From contig NZ_CP131935.1 of the NCBI RefSeq assembly GCF_030704305.1, positions 1,116,001 through 1,180,000 on the forward strand: a stretch of 64,000 nucleotides of DNA. Reading direction: 5' to 3'. The notes under the pieces were generated by a model. The model searched no databases and was not told where the DNA came from. It saw only the letters and a list, made by a program, of their open reading frames with translations. Both the position numbers and the translations under genes were made by a program. Shown in pieces: positions 40,637 through 52,291 of the stretch (its first letter is position 1; each line of letters begins with the position of its first letter). Origin of the DNA: Massilia sp. R2A-15. GTDB taxonomy: Bacteria > Pseudomonadota > Gammaproteobacteria > Burkholderiales > Burkholderiaceae_D.

Positions 40637-41938
40637 ATGGATGACCTGTTCAAGAACGAGCCCGCTGCGCCGCTGGCCGAAGCCCTGCGCCCGCGGACCA
40701 TCGACGAAGTGATCGGCCAAAGCCACCTGCTGGGCCCCGGCAAGCCGCTGAACCTGGTATTCAAGTCCGGCAAGCCGCACTCGATGATCCTGTGGGGTCC
40801 GCCCGGCGTCGGCAAGACCACGCTGGCGCGCCTGACCGCGCATGCGTTCGACTGCGAATTCATCGCGCTGTCGGCGGTGCTGTCGGGCGTGAAGGACATC
40901 CGCGCCGCGATCGAGCAGGCCGAGCACTATCTGGCCGGCGGCAAGCACACCATCCTGTTCATCGACGAGATCCATCGCTTCAACAAGTCGCAGCAGGACG
41001 CGCTGCTGCCGTTCGTCGAATCGGGCCTGGTCACGCTGATCGGCGCCACCACCGAGAACCCTTCGTTCGAAGTCAACTCGGCGCTGTTGTCGCGCTCGCA
41101 GGTCTATGTGCTCAAGGCGCTGACTGACGCGGAAATGCTGCAGCTGCTCGCGCGCGCGCAGGAGCGGGTGCTCAAGCACCTGAAGTTCGATGATGTGGCC
41201 ATCGCCACCCTGATCGGTTACGCGGACGGCGACGCGCGCCGCTTCCTCAACCTGCTCGAGCAGACCAAGACCTCGGCAGAGACGTCCGGCCTGACGCAGA
41301 TCACCGGCGAATTCGTCGACAATGCGCTGACCTTGAATTCGCGCCGCTTCGACAAGGGCGGCGACAACTTCTACGACCAGATATCGGCGCTGCACAAGTC
41401 GGTGCGCGGCTCGCATCCGGACGCCGCGCTGTACTGGCTGTGCCGCATGCTCGATGGCGGCGCCGATCCGCAGTACCTGCTGCGGCGCATCGTGCGCATG
41501 GCGTGGGAAGACATCGGCATCGCTGATCCGCGCGCGATCCAGCTTGCCAACGACGCGGCCGCGACCTACGAGCGGCTTGGGTCGCCCGAGGGCGAGCTGG
41601 CGCTGGGGCAGTGTGTGATCTATCTGGCGATGGCGGCCAAGAGCAACGCCGGCTATAACGCGTACAACCGGGCGGTGGCGTTCGTCAAGAAAGACAAGTC
41701 GCGCGAAGTGCCGGTGCACCTTCGCAATGCGCCGACCAAGCTGATGAAGGAGCTGGGCTACGGCCACGAGTACCGGTACGCGCACGACGAGCCGCATGCG
41801 TATGCGGCCGGCGAGTCCTATCTGCCGGAAGGCATGGCCGAGCCGGGCTGGTACGAGCCGGTGCCGCGCGGGATCGAGGCGAAGATCGCCGAGAAGCTGG
41901 CGTGGCTGCGCAGCCTGGATGACGACGCGCGCGGCTAG
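40637..41938 (+). CDS. rarA: Replication-associated recombination protein A (MgsA/RarA)
   Basis: AAA+ ATPase related to clamp-loader subunits, acting at stalled replication forks. 433 residues. [20 protein letters not shown] opens the family, Walker A is [14 protein letters not shown], Walker B/DEAD-like box is [20 protein letters not shown], sensor 1 lies in [20 protein letters not shown]. The C-terminal tetramerisation part includes [20 protein letters not shown] and [12 protein letters not shown]. It follows lolA in the usual ftsK-lolA-rarA-serS order. Confidence 0.95.
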   Translation: MDDLFKNEPAAPLAEALRPRTIDEVIGQSHLLGPGKPLNLVFKSGKPHSMILWGPPGVGKTTLARLTAHAFDCEFIALSAVLSGVKDIRAAIEQAEHYLAGGKHTILFIDEIHRFNKSQQDALLPFVESGLVTLIGATTENPSFEVNSALLSRSQVYVLKALTDAEMLQLLARAQERVLKHLKFDDVAIATLIGYADGDARRFLNLLEQTKTSAETSGLTQITGEFVDNALTLNSRRFDKGGDNFYDQISALHKSVRGSHPDAALYWLCRMLDGGADPQYLLRRIVRMAWEDIGIADPRAIQLANDAAATYERLGSPEGELALGQCVIYLAMAAKSNAGYNAYNRAVAFVKKDKSREVPVHLRNAPTKLMKELGYGHEYRYAHDEPHAYAAGESYLPEGMAEPGWYEPVPRGIEAKIAEKLAWLRSLDDDARG

Positions 41939-41946
41939 TCGAAGAT

Positions 41947-41973
41947 GGGGCCAGGTCCGCAGGACTAGGCCCC
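41947..41973. repeat. Hairpin repeat with compensated arms, copy 13
   Basis: Arms GGGGCCAGGTCC and GGACTAGGCCCC around GCA. GGGGCC/GGCCCC replaces GGGGTC/GACCCC, keeping pairing. Confidence 0.85.
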
Positions 41974-41999
41974 GATCCTGCCGCAGCCGCATGCACATC

Positions 42000-42026
42000 G
42001 GGGTCTGGTCCTGCGGACCTGACCCC
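42000..42026. repeat. GGGGTC-type hairpin repeat, copy 14
   Basis: Arms GGGGTCTGGTCC and GGACCTGACCCC around TGC. Confidence 0.85.
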
Positions 42027-42092
42027 GCCTTTGTCGCCGCCGCGTGGACCGCCACCTTCGCCGATTCGACAGGCTGCGCGTTCAACACCGAT

Positions 42093-42116
42093 GTCAGGTC
42101 CGCCGGACCAGACCCC
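42093..42116. repeat. Hairpin repeat, left end shortened, copy 15
   Basis: GTCAGGTCC and GGACCAGACCCC around GCC; the first GGG is missing. Confidence 0.8.
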
Positions 42117-42143
42117 AAACCCGGCCGGCGGCGCATGCATATC

Positions 42144-42170
42144 GGGGACTGGTCCTGCGGACCTGTCCCC
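42144..42170. repeat. Hairpin repeat with compensated arms, copy 16
   Basis: Arms GGGGACTGGTCC and GGACCTGTCCCC around TGC. GGGGAC/GTCCCC replaces GGGGTC/GACCCC, keeping pairing. Last intact copy in the window. Confidence 0.85.
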
Positions 42171-42368
42171 ATCTTCCTCGTACCCGCACGCAAGCATCTG
42201 CGAGCAGGCCGCCGGCCATGCCTCAAAACCCACCCGCGCGCGGTTTCATTCCGCCTTTCCTGCGGCCTGTCCCGCGTTTTGCGCGCTTCATCGCAAGCCG
42301 GTGGAGAAGCCCGAGTTGACTGGCTAAAGTACCACCATACCAACTCGCTTCACCCACTGGAGATCATC

Positions 42369-42563
42369 ATGAAAGTCCGCAAAAACATCGAAGCCGTGTT
42401 CATCGCCGCAGCCGTCCTGGCGACTTTCGCGACCTACGCTACCGCGAACGATTCGGCCGTCTACACCGCGACCCCAGTCGTCGCGGCCGCCACCAGCAAC
42501 ATGCAAGTCGTGGTCATCAAAGGCCACCGCCTGAGCGCCGCCGAAAAGGCCCAGCTGGGCTGA
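42369..42563 (+). CDS. Small exported protein of unknown function
   Basis: Not recognised. 64 residues from the ATG at 42369; the frame upstream runs through repeats. MKVRKNIEAVFIAAAVLATF is a signal-peptide-like N-terminus with probable cleavage after ATA. The mature part is only about 38 residues, with an alanine/threonine-rich stretch followed by VVVIKGHRLSAAEKAQLG. GGAG lies about 7 bases upstream of the ATG. It stands alone before serS. Confidence 0.6.
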   Translation: MKVRKNIEAVFIAAAVLATFATYATANDSAVYTATPVVAAATSNMQVVVIKGHRLSAAEKAQLG

Positions 42564-43964
<1,401 letters not shown>

Positions 43965-44034
43965 TCGCGCGGCGGGGGAGGGGGAAGAAATTTTCAACTT
44001 TCTTCAAAAAGACTCTTCCGTTTCCGTCAGGATT

Positions 44035-44043
44035 TGCTATAAT
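44035..44043 (+). promoter_or_regulatory. Promoter of tRNA-Ser
   Basis: Extended -10 TGC-TATAAT, with the hexamer at consensus, about 82 bases before the tRNA. The -35 is weak. Confidence 0.6.
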
Positions 44044-44125
44044 TTTGTCCTCGCAGCAGCAAGCGAAAAGAATTTGAAGACCACCCTAGTGTCACTCACC
44101 TGGCCTAGAGTTCAAATGAAACACC

Positions 44126-44659
<534 letters not shown>

Positions 44660-46594
44660 GTGAACGAGCAAGCAAGCGGTGCTGTCGGCGACACTGTGGA
44701 CGAGAACAATGCGGCTCCAGCTTCAGGCTATGCCGCGCCGCAGCCGACTTCGGCGGCTACGCCGGCGGGCGCTGTGCGCGTGGAGGGGCTTGCCGAAACG
44801 CTGCATCATCTGCGCAATGAAATTGATCTGATCAGCCACGCCAGCAAGTTCGATTGGGTCAATAAGCGCCTCATTGTCCTTCGCAACGCGGTTATCGCCT
44901 TCAGCGTGATTGCCGGCTTCGTTGTTATTACCTCATTGTGCTATCACGAGGCATATCGGCAGACCCTAAATATCTCCATTTTCGACACGCCCGAGCGGCT
45001 TTCGGAACACGGCATCACAGGTCCTGTTGTCGCGAAGACGCTGTTCGACAAGCTGGTAGAGCGACGCAAAACCGTAACCACCCTGGATCCAGGCGATTTA
45101 AAAGAGGGCTGGACCGAGCACCGCAGCGATGTCGCGATCCCTGACACCCACTTCACGGTGAAATCGGTGTTTCGCTACCTCCGTGAACTCACCGGCAACG
45201 AGATAGTGGTGAGCGGTGAATTGCTGGTTGACGGCGACGACTTGACGATCAAGGCACGCGTCGCGGGAAATCCACCGCTGCAGGTAGCGGGCAAGGTTGC
45301 TGAATGGGACACCATGTTGGGCCAAGTGGCAAATTACATTTATGAAACCACGCAACCGGCCGTATTGGCCAGTTATCTCGGATTGACCGCGAAGACCGAA
45401 GAGGACCTGGCCCGCCTGTCACAACATATTGTCAAGATGATCAATATCACGCCGCGCCTTCCGCGCAACGTCATGGCCGTCGCATACGATGCCTACGGCG
45501 GCGCGTTGATGCGCCAGGAGAAACTGGCCCAGGCGCTCGCCGCCTTCAATCAAGCCATGTACTACGATCCTCGATTAGGGCTGGCGGTAATGAACGCCGC
45601 GGAAGTCAATTTCCGTCTTGAAAATATCGAAACGGCGAAAAAACTCTACGAAGAGGCGAGCCAGATGCAAATTGGCGACGCGGCCAAGCGGGCTGCGTTG
45701 AGGCGGCGCGTCTCGGTTGCACTGAATCGGGATGACTGCGTTTCGGGCGCCGTCGCGGTGGCCGATGCCCGCTCATATGCACGCTACGATGAGCAATGGG
45801 AAGAATGGATGCAGGCCAGGTTTATGGTTGAGTGCGACTATTCCGAGGAGAAGGGCGTCGCCATTGCCCGCAAGATCGCGCTGCTGCATCCCGATGCGGC
45901 GACTCCTTGGATTTATTTAAGCCTGCTCCTGCTCAAACGGCCGGACGAAAAGTATTTGTCTGAGGCGGCCGTGGCGGCCCAACGCGCCATCAACCAATCC
46001 ACCGAGCCAATGGGCATCCTGAACTATTTTGCCCGTATTAATTTGGCTTACGTGGCCGCACGGTTGGGAGAGCATGAAAGGGCAATGAGGTTGATCGAGG
46101 ACGCACGTGGGACTATCAAGGCGGATCGGAAAGATTTGAAGTCCACCTTGGGTCAGGTTTTGTATTACCACGGCGATTACAAAGCCGTGGAGGACCTGCT
46201 GCGCCCGATCACAACAGGGCGTAGCAACGGCCGCCCGGAGGAATACCTTTATATGGGTATGGCATTAGGAATGCAAAAGAAATTCGAGGAGGCGCGGCAA
46301 GTTTTCCAGCGAGCGCAGCTCATGTTTCCATTGAATTGCAAGCTACACGACGAGGCGGGCAAGCTGATGGTCGCCGCCGGCCACTTAAGCGAAGGGATTA
46401 CCGAATTCGAAAAGGGCATCGCCGCGGTCAGAAAGTGCGGCTTGCCATACGTCAGCGAAGCACGGGCGCTGCTCGCAGTCAATCGCAGCGCCGAGGCCCG
46501 CGCCAGGTTGGAATCGCTGATCCAGGTTGCGCCCGATTCGGATGGCGCCGCGGAGGCGCGCGCGATTCTCGCCACGTTAGCCATGCCGCACTGA
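44660..46594 (+). CDS. Large membrane-anchored TPR protein of unknown function
   Basis: Family not recognised. 644 residues from a GTG at 44660 with AGAGGGGG about 6 bases upstream. An alanine-rich N-terminus (about 1-60) precedes one membrane segment (about 73-95, LRNAVIAFSVIAGFVVITSL). Residues 100-260 form a domain with TLFDKLVERRKTVTTL and ISGELL-type strands (NEIVVSGELLVDGDDLTIKA). From about 275 TPR-like repeats follow: GALMRQEKLAQALAAFNQAM, AARLGEHERAMRLIEDARG, EEYLYMGMALGMQKKFEEAR, then the C-terminal ATLAMPH. Membrane orientation suggests the TPR part is periplasmic, which is inference. No partner genes are evident; a Crp/Fnr gene converges with it. Confidence 0.75.
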   Translation: MNEQASGAVGDTVDENNAAPASGYAAPQPTSAATPAGAVRVEGLAETLHHLRNEIDLISHASKFDWVNKRLIVLRNAVIAFSVIAGFVVITSLCYHEAYRQTLNISIFDTPERLSEHGITGPVVAKTLFDKLVERRKTVTTLDPGDLKEGWTEHRSDVAIPDTHFTVKSVFRYLRELTGNEIVVSGELLVDGDDLTIKARVAGNPPLQVAGKVAEWDTMLGQVANYIYETTQPAVLASYLGLTAKTEEDLARLSQHIVKMINITPRLPRNVMAVAYDAYGGALMRQEKLAQALAAFNQAMYYDPRLGLAVMNAAEVNFRLENIETAKKLYEEASQMQIGDAAKRAALRRRVSVALNRDDCVSGAVAVADARSYARYDEQWEEWMQARFMVECDYSEEKGVAIARKIALLHPDAATPWIYLSLLLLKRPDEKYLSEAAVAAQRAINQSTEPMGILNYFARINLAYVAARLGEHERAMRLIEDARGTIKADRKDLKSTLGQVLYYHGDYKAVEDLLRPITTGRSNGRPEEYLYMGMALGMQKKFEEARQVFQRAQLMFPLNCKLHDEAGKLMVAAGHLSEGITEFEKGIAAVRKCGLPYVSEARALLAVNRSAEARARLESLIQVAPDSDGAAEARAILATLAMPH

Positions 46595-46841
46595 CGGTGC
46601 GCTGTAGCCGAAGCCGGCCTGCGTACAGTTCCTCGTTTGATGTAAAAAGGCGATGCACGAACCCCAAAGCGTCGCAGCACGATCGGTAGGCGCGAAGTCG
46701 TCCGGCTGCGCGCTCGTGAGCCATGCGCGTGCGGCTCTTGGAGCTTTATCGAAACGCTTGTATCCACCAAAATCTGTCTAGTGATCTCAGGCTCGCCCCG
46801 CTTTCACCGCCGCGCTCGGTAATCTCACCCAAAATGATTAA

Positions 46842-47666
46842 TCAACTGCCTGCTCGTCCCGAAGGCGGTGCCGCCTGCTCGCATTGGGGTGTTACGGGTG
46901 CCGCTCGATGGCCCACTGTCTTTGCGACTGCGTAGCACTCGCCGGCCTGATCTTCAAGGCCTGCACGATCGACGATCAGGATGGTTCCGCGGCGGTATTG
47001 GATAAGCCCGGCAGCCTGTAGCTTATGGGCGGCGGCAGTGATACTCTCTCGTCGGACTCCGAGCATTAGCGAAATGAGCCCTTGCGTCACCTTCAGTTCG
47101 TTCGACCCGGAGCGGTCAAGCCGGTCCAGGAGCCAGCGACATACCTTCTGCTCAATAGTGCCGTGCTGGCTGCTTACCGCATTTTGCGCCAATTGGGTAA
47201 ACAGGGAATTAGCATATCGCATGAATACCTGCGGCAACGCACCTCCTTGCCCGAACGCCTCACGAAGAACTTCAGTCCTCACCCGAAATGCATAACCCAT
47301 ATTCTGAACCACGGCGTTGCTCGTCGCCAGCTCACCTATGAATAGCGACATTCCGACTACACCCTCCCGACTAATTACCGCAATTTCCGTCGATGCGCCA
47401 TCAGCGGACACGTATTGAAGTGAGACGATTGCGGTCGTCGGAAAGTAGACGTAGGCCAGTTTTTGGCCCATCGTGAACAGGTCGGCACCGACTGAAAGCT
47501 CGACTAAATCGAGGTGACTGGCGAGCGCCGAAAGCTCCTCGTGCGGCAAGTCTGCCAGCACTTCGTTTTGTCTTGCGCCGCACAGCCATGCTGATTTACC
47601 AGGAGAAACTTTAATATTGTGAGGCGCTGACGGGGTGTCGCTTTTGATAGGTGAAACATCGACCAT
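46842..47666 (-). CDS. Crp/Fnr-family transcriptional regulator
   Basis: 274 residues with GGGAGGA before the ATG. A cyclic-nucleotide-binding-like beta roll (about 40-150; FTMGQKLAYVYFPTTAIVSL, EIAVISREGVVGMSLFIGEL) is followed by a long helix and a winged helix-turn-helix (about 185-245: GLISLMLGVRRESITAAAHK, LQAAGLIQYRRGTILIVDR). The pattern PTTAIVSL and GxVGMSLF belongs to a Crp subgroup without obvious cAMP phosphate-binding residues, and no Fnr-type cysteine cluster is seen. Signal unknown. A 25-residue low-complexity tail ends the protein. Confidence 0.88.
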   Translation of the reverse strand: MVDVSPIKSDTPSAPHNIKVSPGKSAWLCGARQNEVLADLPHEELSALASHLDLVELSVGADLFTMGQKLAYVYFPTTAIVSLQYVSADGASTEIAVISREGVVGMSLFIGELATSNAVVQNMGYAFRVRTEVLREAFGQGGALPQVFMRYANSLFTQLAQNAVSSQHGTIEQKVCRWLLDRLDRSGSNELKVTQGLISLMLGVRRESITAAAHKLQAAGLIQYRRGTILIVDRAGLEDQAGECYAVAKTVGHRAAPVTPQCEQAAPPSGRAGS

Positions 47667-47845
47667 CCTGGAGTTCCTCCCAAAATTTGCGGACCGCTGT
47701 CATTTTGACATTACTTCACAGTCTAAACGTGGTTTGCTCATGGCAGGTCCTTTCGCCTCAAAAAAGGGACTGTCGCGTTAAAGTTGTCGCGCAGAGTCGG
47801 CTTAAAATTTCCTGCAGGGCCGAAAGGCACCGTCCGACGCGGTTG

Positions 47846-47869
47846 GTCCGTCACCTTGCGCTGACGGAC
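47846..47869. other. Short perfect hairpin after the GGDEF-EAL gene
   Basis: GTCCGTCA and TGACGGAC, 8-bp stem with 8-base loop, 15 bases past the stop codon at 47884. No T run follows on either strand, so a terminator role is doubtful. Confidence 0.35.
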
Positions 47870-47883
47870 TCAGGCTCAGCGCG

Positions 47884-49983
47884 TCATTGAAGGGTCGCTG
47901 CGTAACGCATGAATCGTTCATTTGGTAGCGCTTTTTCGTACAAGAATCCTTGATACGCGTGGCAGCCCGCCAGGCGCAGGAACTCTCGCTGTCCCACCGT
48001 TTCGACGCCTTCGGCGATGACGTTCAAGCCGAGGCTTTCACCTAGACCGATAATTGATCGGACTATCGACGCATCGTTCTGATTGGTTAAGACATCGCGC
48101 ATGAAGGAACTGTCAATCTTCAGTTCGTCGAGGGGAAGTTTTCGAAGATAGCTCAAGGAGGAATAGCCAGTGCCAAAATCGTCAAGGGAGAAAGTGATTC
48201 CGAGCGACTTGAGATACTCCATCTTCGCCGCCGTCGTTCTCACATCGGCTACCAGGAGGCTTTCGGTGAGTTCAAATTTGAGTCGCCGAAGATTGGCGCC
48301 GGTTTCAGCGAAGATTGCCTCCGCCATCGGTACGAAACTCGCCTCTACAAATTGACGGGGGCTGATGTTGACGGAGAGCGACAACATTGCGGTTTCTGGG
48401 TGCGTGGTCCAATCGGCAAGTACACGACAAGCCGTCTCCAGCACCCATCTACCTATTTCGACAATTTGACCGGTCGATTCGGCGGCCCGGATAAATTCCA
48501 GAGGATAGGAGAGGTGACCATTCGCCTTGCGCCATCGAATTAATGCTTCAGCACCGGTAATTGAACCAGTTGAATCCATTTGAGGCTGATAGTAGAGCAC
48601 AAATTGATCTGCGATCAAGGCGCCTTGCAGATCGCGTTCAAGTTGCAAGCGCGCACTCATTGCGGCCTGCATTTTAGGATCAAAAAATCGAAAGGTATTG
48701 CGACCAGCGTTTTTGGCCTGGTACATCGCGGAATCGGCTTTCATCAATGCTGACTCGACACTATCGGTGGCGCCACAAATGAGTGTTATGCCGATGCTGG
48801 TCGAAATCCATTGGACGCCACCAGCCACTTGAACTGGCGATGCCAAGCTCGCAAGGATGTTCTCGGCAACAGTGTCCGCATGCAGCGCCGCCTCGTCATA
48901 GGTCTGATAGCTCGGGGGAAGCATGATGATGAACTCGTCGCCTCCGAGACGCGCAACGACGTCAGTTTCACGAACAGTTGTTTGAAGTCTTCGCGCGACC
49001 GCCTGCAGCAATAGATCGCCGACGGCGTGGCCAGCGGAATCGTTAAGCGCTTTGAAATTATCGAGATCGCAAAACATGATCGCGCCGATCGTTTGCTCGC
49101 GTGCGCTGCGGAGCAGTGCCTTGCGCAGCTGATCGAGGAGACTCGCGCGATTGGGCAGCTCGGTCAAAGAGTCGAAAAATGCGAGGCGCGCCATCGTCGC
49201 TTCTGTGGACTTTCGCTCGCTGATGTCCGACGCAACGGTGAGTATCTTTGGCGGACGCCCATCATCCGTTGTGACAAGCGTCCATTGAACTTCGGCTTCA
49301 ACTGTGTGTCCAAATCGATCGAGCTGAGTACAATCTCCCCGCCATTCGCCTTGCAGCATCGTGGCGTCATAAGCAATTCGAAAGAGCTCCGCGGACGCGC
49401 TGAACACGTCGTTGTAGTGTTGTCCGAGCACTTGGGGCGCAGCCCACCCGTAGAGGCGCTCCGCGCCTTTGTTCCAATAGGTTACGCACCCACCCATATC
49501 CATCACGAATATGGCATCTCGAGTGTGGTCAAGCAGTGCCGCTTGCTCGCGCAGCAGCGCCTCTGATTTTCTCGCTGGGGTAATGTCTGATACAAAACCC
49601 TCTAAGGCACGAATTTTGCCGCGTTCGTCCACCACGGCCATTCCTTGGTCTTCCACCCATTTGATATCTCCGCCGCGAGTGAGAATTCGATAGCTGACCT
49701 TGAATGACCGCCGGGAAGCGATGGCGATCTGCATCTGCTTGTCCGTTTCGGCACGGTCATCCCGGTGGATGAGGCTGGCAAATGTCAGAGTTGAGCGCGC
49801 GGTAAACTCTGCTGGCGAGTAGGAGGTTAGTTCCTCCACCCCTTCGCTTACGAACTCCATTGTCCTGTGTTCATCGTTCAAGCATCGGTACACCGCGCCT
49901 GGTAGATTGTCTAACAGGAGCGCTAAAGAGACCGAGGCGTGCGGTTCGATTTCTCTGAGCGTGCGCTTGGAGTATTTCTTCAT
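47884..49983 (-). CDS. PAS-PAS-GGDEF-EAL cyclic-di-GMP protein
   Basis: 699 residues, cytoplasmic. Two PAS/PAC sensors (about 22-140 ending GFVSDITPARK, and 145-262 ending VASDISERK), a GGDEF domain (about 270-430) with RLGGDEFIIML and an RETD inhibitory site five residues earlier, then an EAL domain (about 445-695). EAL catalytic residues look complete: EALIRW, NISPRQF, FELTES, DDFGTGYSS, LKIDSSF, AEGVET. Both synthesis and hydrolysis of cyclic-di-GMP are possible from sequence. It runs in the same direction as the Crp/Fnr gene, separated by about 220 bases. Confidence 0.93.
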   Translation of the reverse strand: MKKYSKRTLREIEPHASVSLALLLDNLPGAVYRCLNDEHRTMEFVSEGVEELTSYSPAEFTARSTLTFASLIHRDDRAETDKQMQIAIASRRSFKVSYRILTRGGDIKWVEDQGMAVVDERGKIRALEGFVSDITPARKSEALLREQAALLDHTRDAIFVMDMGGCVTYWNKGAERLYGWAAPQVLGQHYNDVFSASAELFRIAYDATMLQGEWRGDCTQLDRFGHTVEAEVQWTLVTTDDGRPPKILTVASDISERKSTEATMARLAFFDSLTELPNRASLLDQLRKALLRSAREQTIGAIMFCDLDNFKALNDSAGHAVGDLLLQAVARRLQTTVRETDVVARLGGDEFIIMLPPSYQTYDEAALHADTVAENILASLASPVQVAGGVQWISTSIGITLICGATDSVESALMKADSAMYQAKNAGRNTFRFFDPKMQAAMSARLQLERDLQGALIADQFVLYYQPQMDSTGSITGAEALIRWRKANGHLSYPLEFIRAAESTGQIVEIGRWVLETACRVLADWTTHPETAMLSLSVNISPRQFVEASFVPMAEAIFAETGANLRRLKFELTESLLVADVRTTAAKMEYLKSLGITFSLDDFGTGYSSLSYLRKLPLDELKIDSSFMRDVLTNQNDASIVRSIIGLGESLGLNVIAEGVETVGQREFLRLAGCHAYQGFLYEKALPNERFMRYAATLQ

Positions 49984-50859
49984 GGCAGCCCCGCATGTCG
50001 CATCGTATTTCTCCGTTTGGCGTATGCAAAATGGGTGAGGCTGTTCAAGATAGGCGCATTCGTGCGAGGGGTCAATTGCCGAACTTGCCCGTCGGCGAGT
50101 AGATTGCGTTTGATCAAGGTAGGGCGATTCATTGAAATTTCTTCGCGATTCGCCACGGTGGTTCAGCCCGATATGCGTCGGGATGAGTTGGGATGGATGA
50201 CCTACGTTCCGATTAGTTTGGCACCCTGGCCGCGCAGTGCGCCCGCCGCCTGGTGGTAGCGCATAAGAATGAGCGATCCAGTCAATTTGTTGATCGTTAA
50301 CTAAGCAATGCGGCCGGCATGGCCGTCTTGAAAATTCGGCCGTGCTGCATGGGACAAACGGTGGGATGGAAATATTGGGCTACCGTTTAACGGAGCGGGT
50401 TCGGCAGACGTGGGCTCAGTAGAACCCTGGATCAATATTGTGCTTGCTGAAAAAGGCAGACGCTGTCTCCGCTTGGCAGCGAGTTGCTTCAGTCGCCGGT
50501 CACCACCACTGCGAACTCCGTGGCGCGCAATGTTCCCCATCTGACTCATAGGGTTGGAGCAGCTCGCATGCCACACTGATCATTATTAGTCGAAAAAGCT
50601 CTTTGGCTTGAAACCGCCACCTTTCCCGCTATCGGCAAGTGCCCAGTTGCCCTGCGATGGACGGCGCAACAGTGTCGAATCGTGCGGCCGATTACTGATC
50701 GAGCATGCGAGGGGTCTTCACTCCGCAGGCGCTCGTGTCTGAATGTTGGACTTGCACCGGATGCGCCCGCGCCTGGCGGCGCCAACACAACTCGGCACTT
50801 GCATCGCTCGCCGACGTGTTGTGATACCAGAAGCTGATGATCCCAACAATCTTCGTACG
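49984..50859. other. Long gene-free stretch
   Basis: 876 bases between the GGDEF-EAL gene and the histidine kinase gene. Only short frames occur (at 49939-50259 plus and 50301-50576 minus), with no recognisable protein features. Composition is less GC-rich than the core. Could be a decayed region or an untranslated leader; nothing firm is seen. Confidence 0.5.
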
Positions 50860-52185
50860 TCAGTGCTGCTTCAAGGGCAAACGCAGCAGGAACTCGGACC
50901 CGGCGCCGATTCCCGCGCTGGATGCCTCGACGCTGCCGCCGTGCATGCGTGCCAGGCTGCGGACCAGGGTCAGTCCAATCCCCAGCCCGTCGTGCGGGCT
51001 GCCCGGCCCCTTGCTGACCTGCGAAAACATCTCGAACACGCGTCCGAGCTGGTCCGCCGCGATGCCCACGCCTTCGTCGCGTACCCGGATGAGGACATCG
51101 GCGCCTTCCGTGGTCACTTCCAGAAAGATCCGCCCGTCCTTGCCCGTAAACTTGCATGCGTTGTTGAGCAGGTTCGTCACCATCTGCGTCACCCGTACCG
51201 CGTCCGCCTCCAGATACACCGGCTGCGAGGGTGTGGTGACGGTGAGGGTTTGCGCCTTGGCGGCGCACAGCGGCCGGACGGTCTCGCAGGCCAGATCGAG
51301 CGCAGCCCCCAACTCCACATGCTGCAGGCGCAGGGTCAGGTCGCCTCGGGTGACGCGGTTTGCGTCCAGCAGGTCTTCGACCAGCCATTCCATGTGTTTG
51401 AGTTGACGGTCGACCGCCTGCAGCGCCCGCGTCCGCGTGCCGGCCTGGTCCGCCGCGAGCTCGATGATTGCCAGGCCATGCTTGATCGCGCCGAGTGGAT
51501 TGCGCAGCTCATGCGCGAGCGTGGCGAGGAAGGCGTCCTTGTTGGCGCCGGACTCACGCAAGTCCTTTTCGGTGGCTTCCTGTTCGCGCTTGCGCGCCTC
51601 GGCATCGAGGTGGCGCTCGATGATCAGCGATGCGATGTTGGAAAAATAGCGCACTTCTTCATAATCGGTACTCTCGGGCTCGCACGGGATGCGGTGATAT
51701 AGCGCGAAGGTGCCAAGCACCCTGTCGTTGGGGCCCTTGAGCAAGAAGGACCAGCATGCCCGGATGCCGTGTTCTTCCGCGAGTTCGCGAAACGGCGCCC
51801 AAGCCGCATCCGTGCCGACGTCGCCTACGATGATGTCGGTGCCCACGTACGCGGCGCGGCCGCACGAAGGCTGGGCAGGGCCAACCGGGAAGTTGTCGAT
51901 CTTGTCGGTGTATCCGGCGTCCAGGCCATCGGCCGCCGCGAAGCGCAGTTTCATCCCCTCTGGATCGAAAATGAACACCGCGGCGCGGGTTTCGGCGCGC
52001 CGTACTTGGGAAACCGCGCGGACCACGGCATTGAGCGCCTGGTCGACCGGCGCCCCGCGCGCCGTCAACTCGAGCAGATCCCGGTGCGGTCCGGACAGCG
52101 CGTGTGTCAGATAGACGTCGCTGCGCCGTTCGTCCGCCGCGCCGACCAATGAGAGGGTTGCTGTTGCATGGGCGGACTCGCTCAT
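50860..52185 (-). CDS. GAF-domain sensor histidine kinase
   Basis: About 441 residues from the ATG at 52185 (MSESAHATATLSLVGAADER); two earlier in-frame Mets are possible. No membrane segments. GAF domain about 45-190 (AAVFIFDPEGMKLRFAAADG, FLLKGPNDRVLGTFALYH), a linker helix, HisKA with phospho-His in ATLAHELRNPLGAI, and HATPase with N-box NLLNNACKFTGKDG, DEGVGIA and GLGIGLTLVRSLARMHGG. Cytoplasmic sensor that would pass phosphate to a response regulator, but no receiver gene is adjacent, so the partner is unknown. Confidence 0.9.
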   Translation of the reverse strand: MSESAHATATLSLVGAADERRSDVYLTHALSGPHRDLLELTARGAPVDQALNAVVRAVSQVRRAETRAAVFIFDPEGMKLRFAAADGLDAGYTDKIDNFPVGPAQPSCGRAAYVGTDIIVGDVGTDAAWAPFRELAEEHGIRACWSFLLKGPNDRVLGTFALYHRIPCEPESTDYEEVRYFSNIASLIIERHLDAEARKREQEATEKDLRESGANKDAFLATLAHELRNPLGAIKHGLAIIELAADQAGTRTRALQAVDRQLKHMEWLVEDLLDANRVTRGDLTLRLQHVELGAALDLACETVRPLCAAKAQTLTVTTPSQPVYLEADAVRVTQMVTNLLNNACKFTGKDGRIFLEVTTEGADVLIRVRDEGVGIAADQLGRVFEMFSQVSKGPGSPHDGLGIGLTLVRSLARMHGGSVEASSAGIGAGSEFLLRLPLKQH

Positions 52186-52291
52186 CGGCCGACTTTCTGA
52201 GTTAAGAATTGACCCCCACTCTACCATGGGCGGCCCCGGCGGGAAGCTGATCGCGCTTCGGCGGCATTCCAGCGCCGCGGACGATACCGCG

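Larger units (their letters stand above)
41939..42368. other. rarA-serS intergenic region packed with four hairpin repeats
   Basis: 430 bases with repeats at 41947-41973, 42000-42026, 42093-42116 and 42144-42170, then the leader of the small exported-protein gene. Open frames here read through the repeats and look spurious. Confidence 0.65.

Noticed and set aside
41947..42170. Cluster of four repeats as a CRISPR array
   Set aside because: Repeats are palindromic and variable, the gaps are unequal (about 26 to 67 bases), orientation of variants differs and no cas genes are near.
50301..50576. 91-codon minus-strand frame in the long gene-free stretch
   Set aside because: No ribosome site, no signal or membrane pattern, and no codon-use signal; not supportable as a gene.
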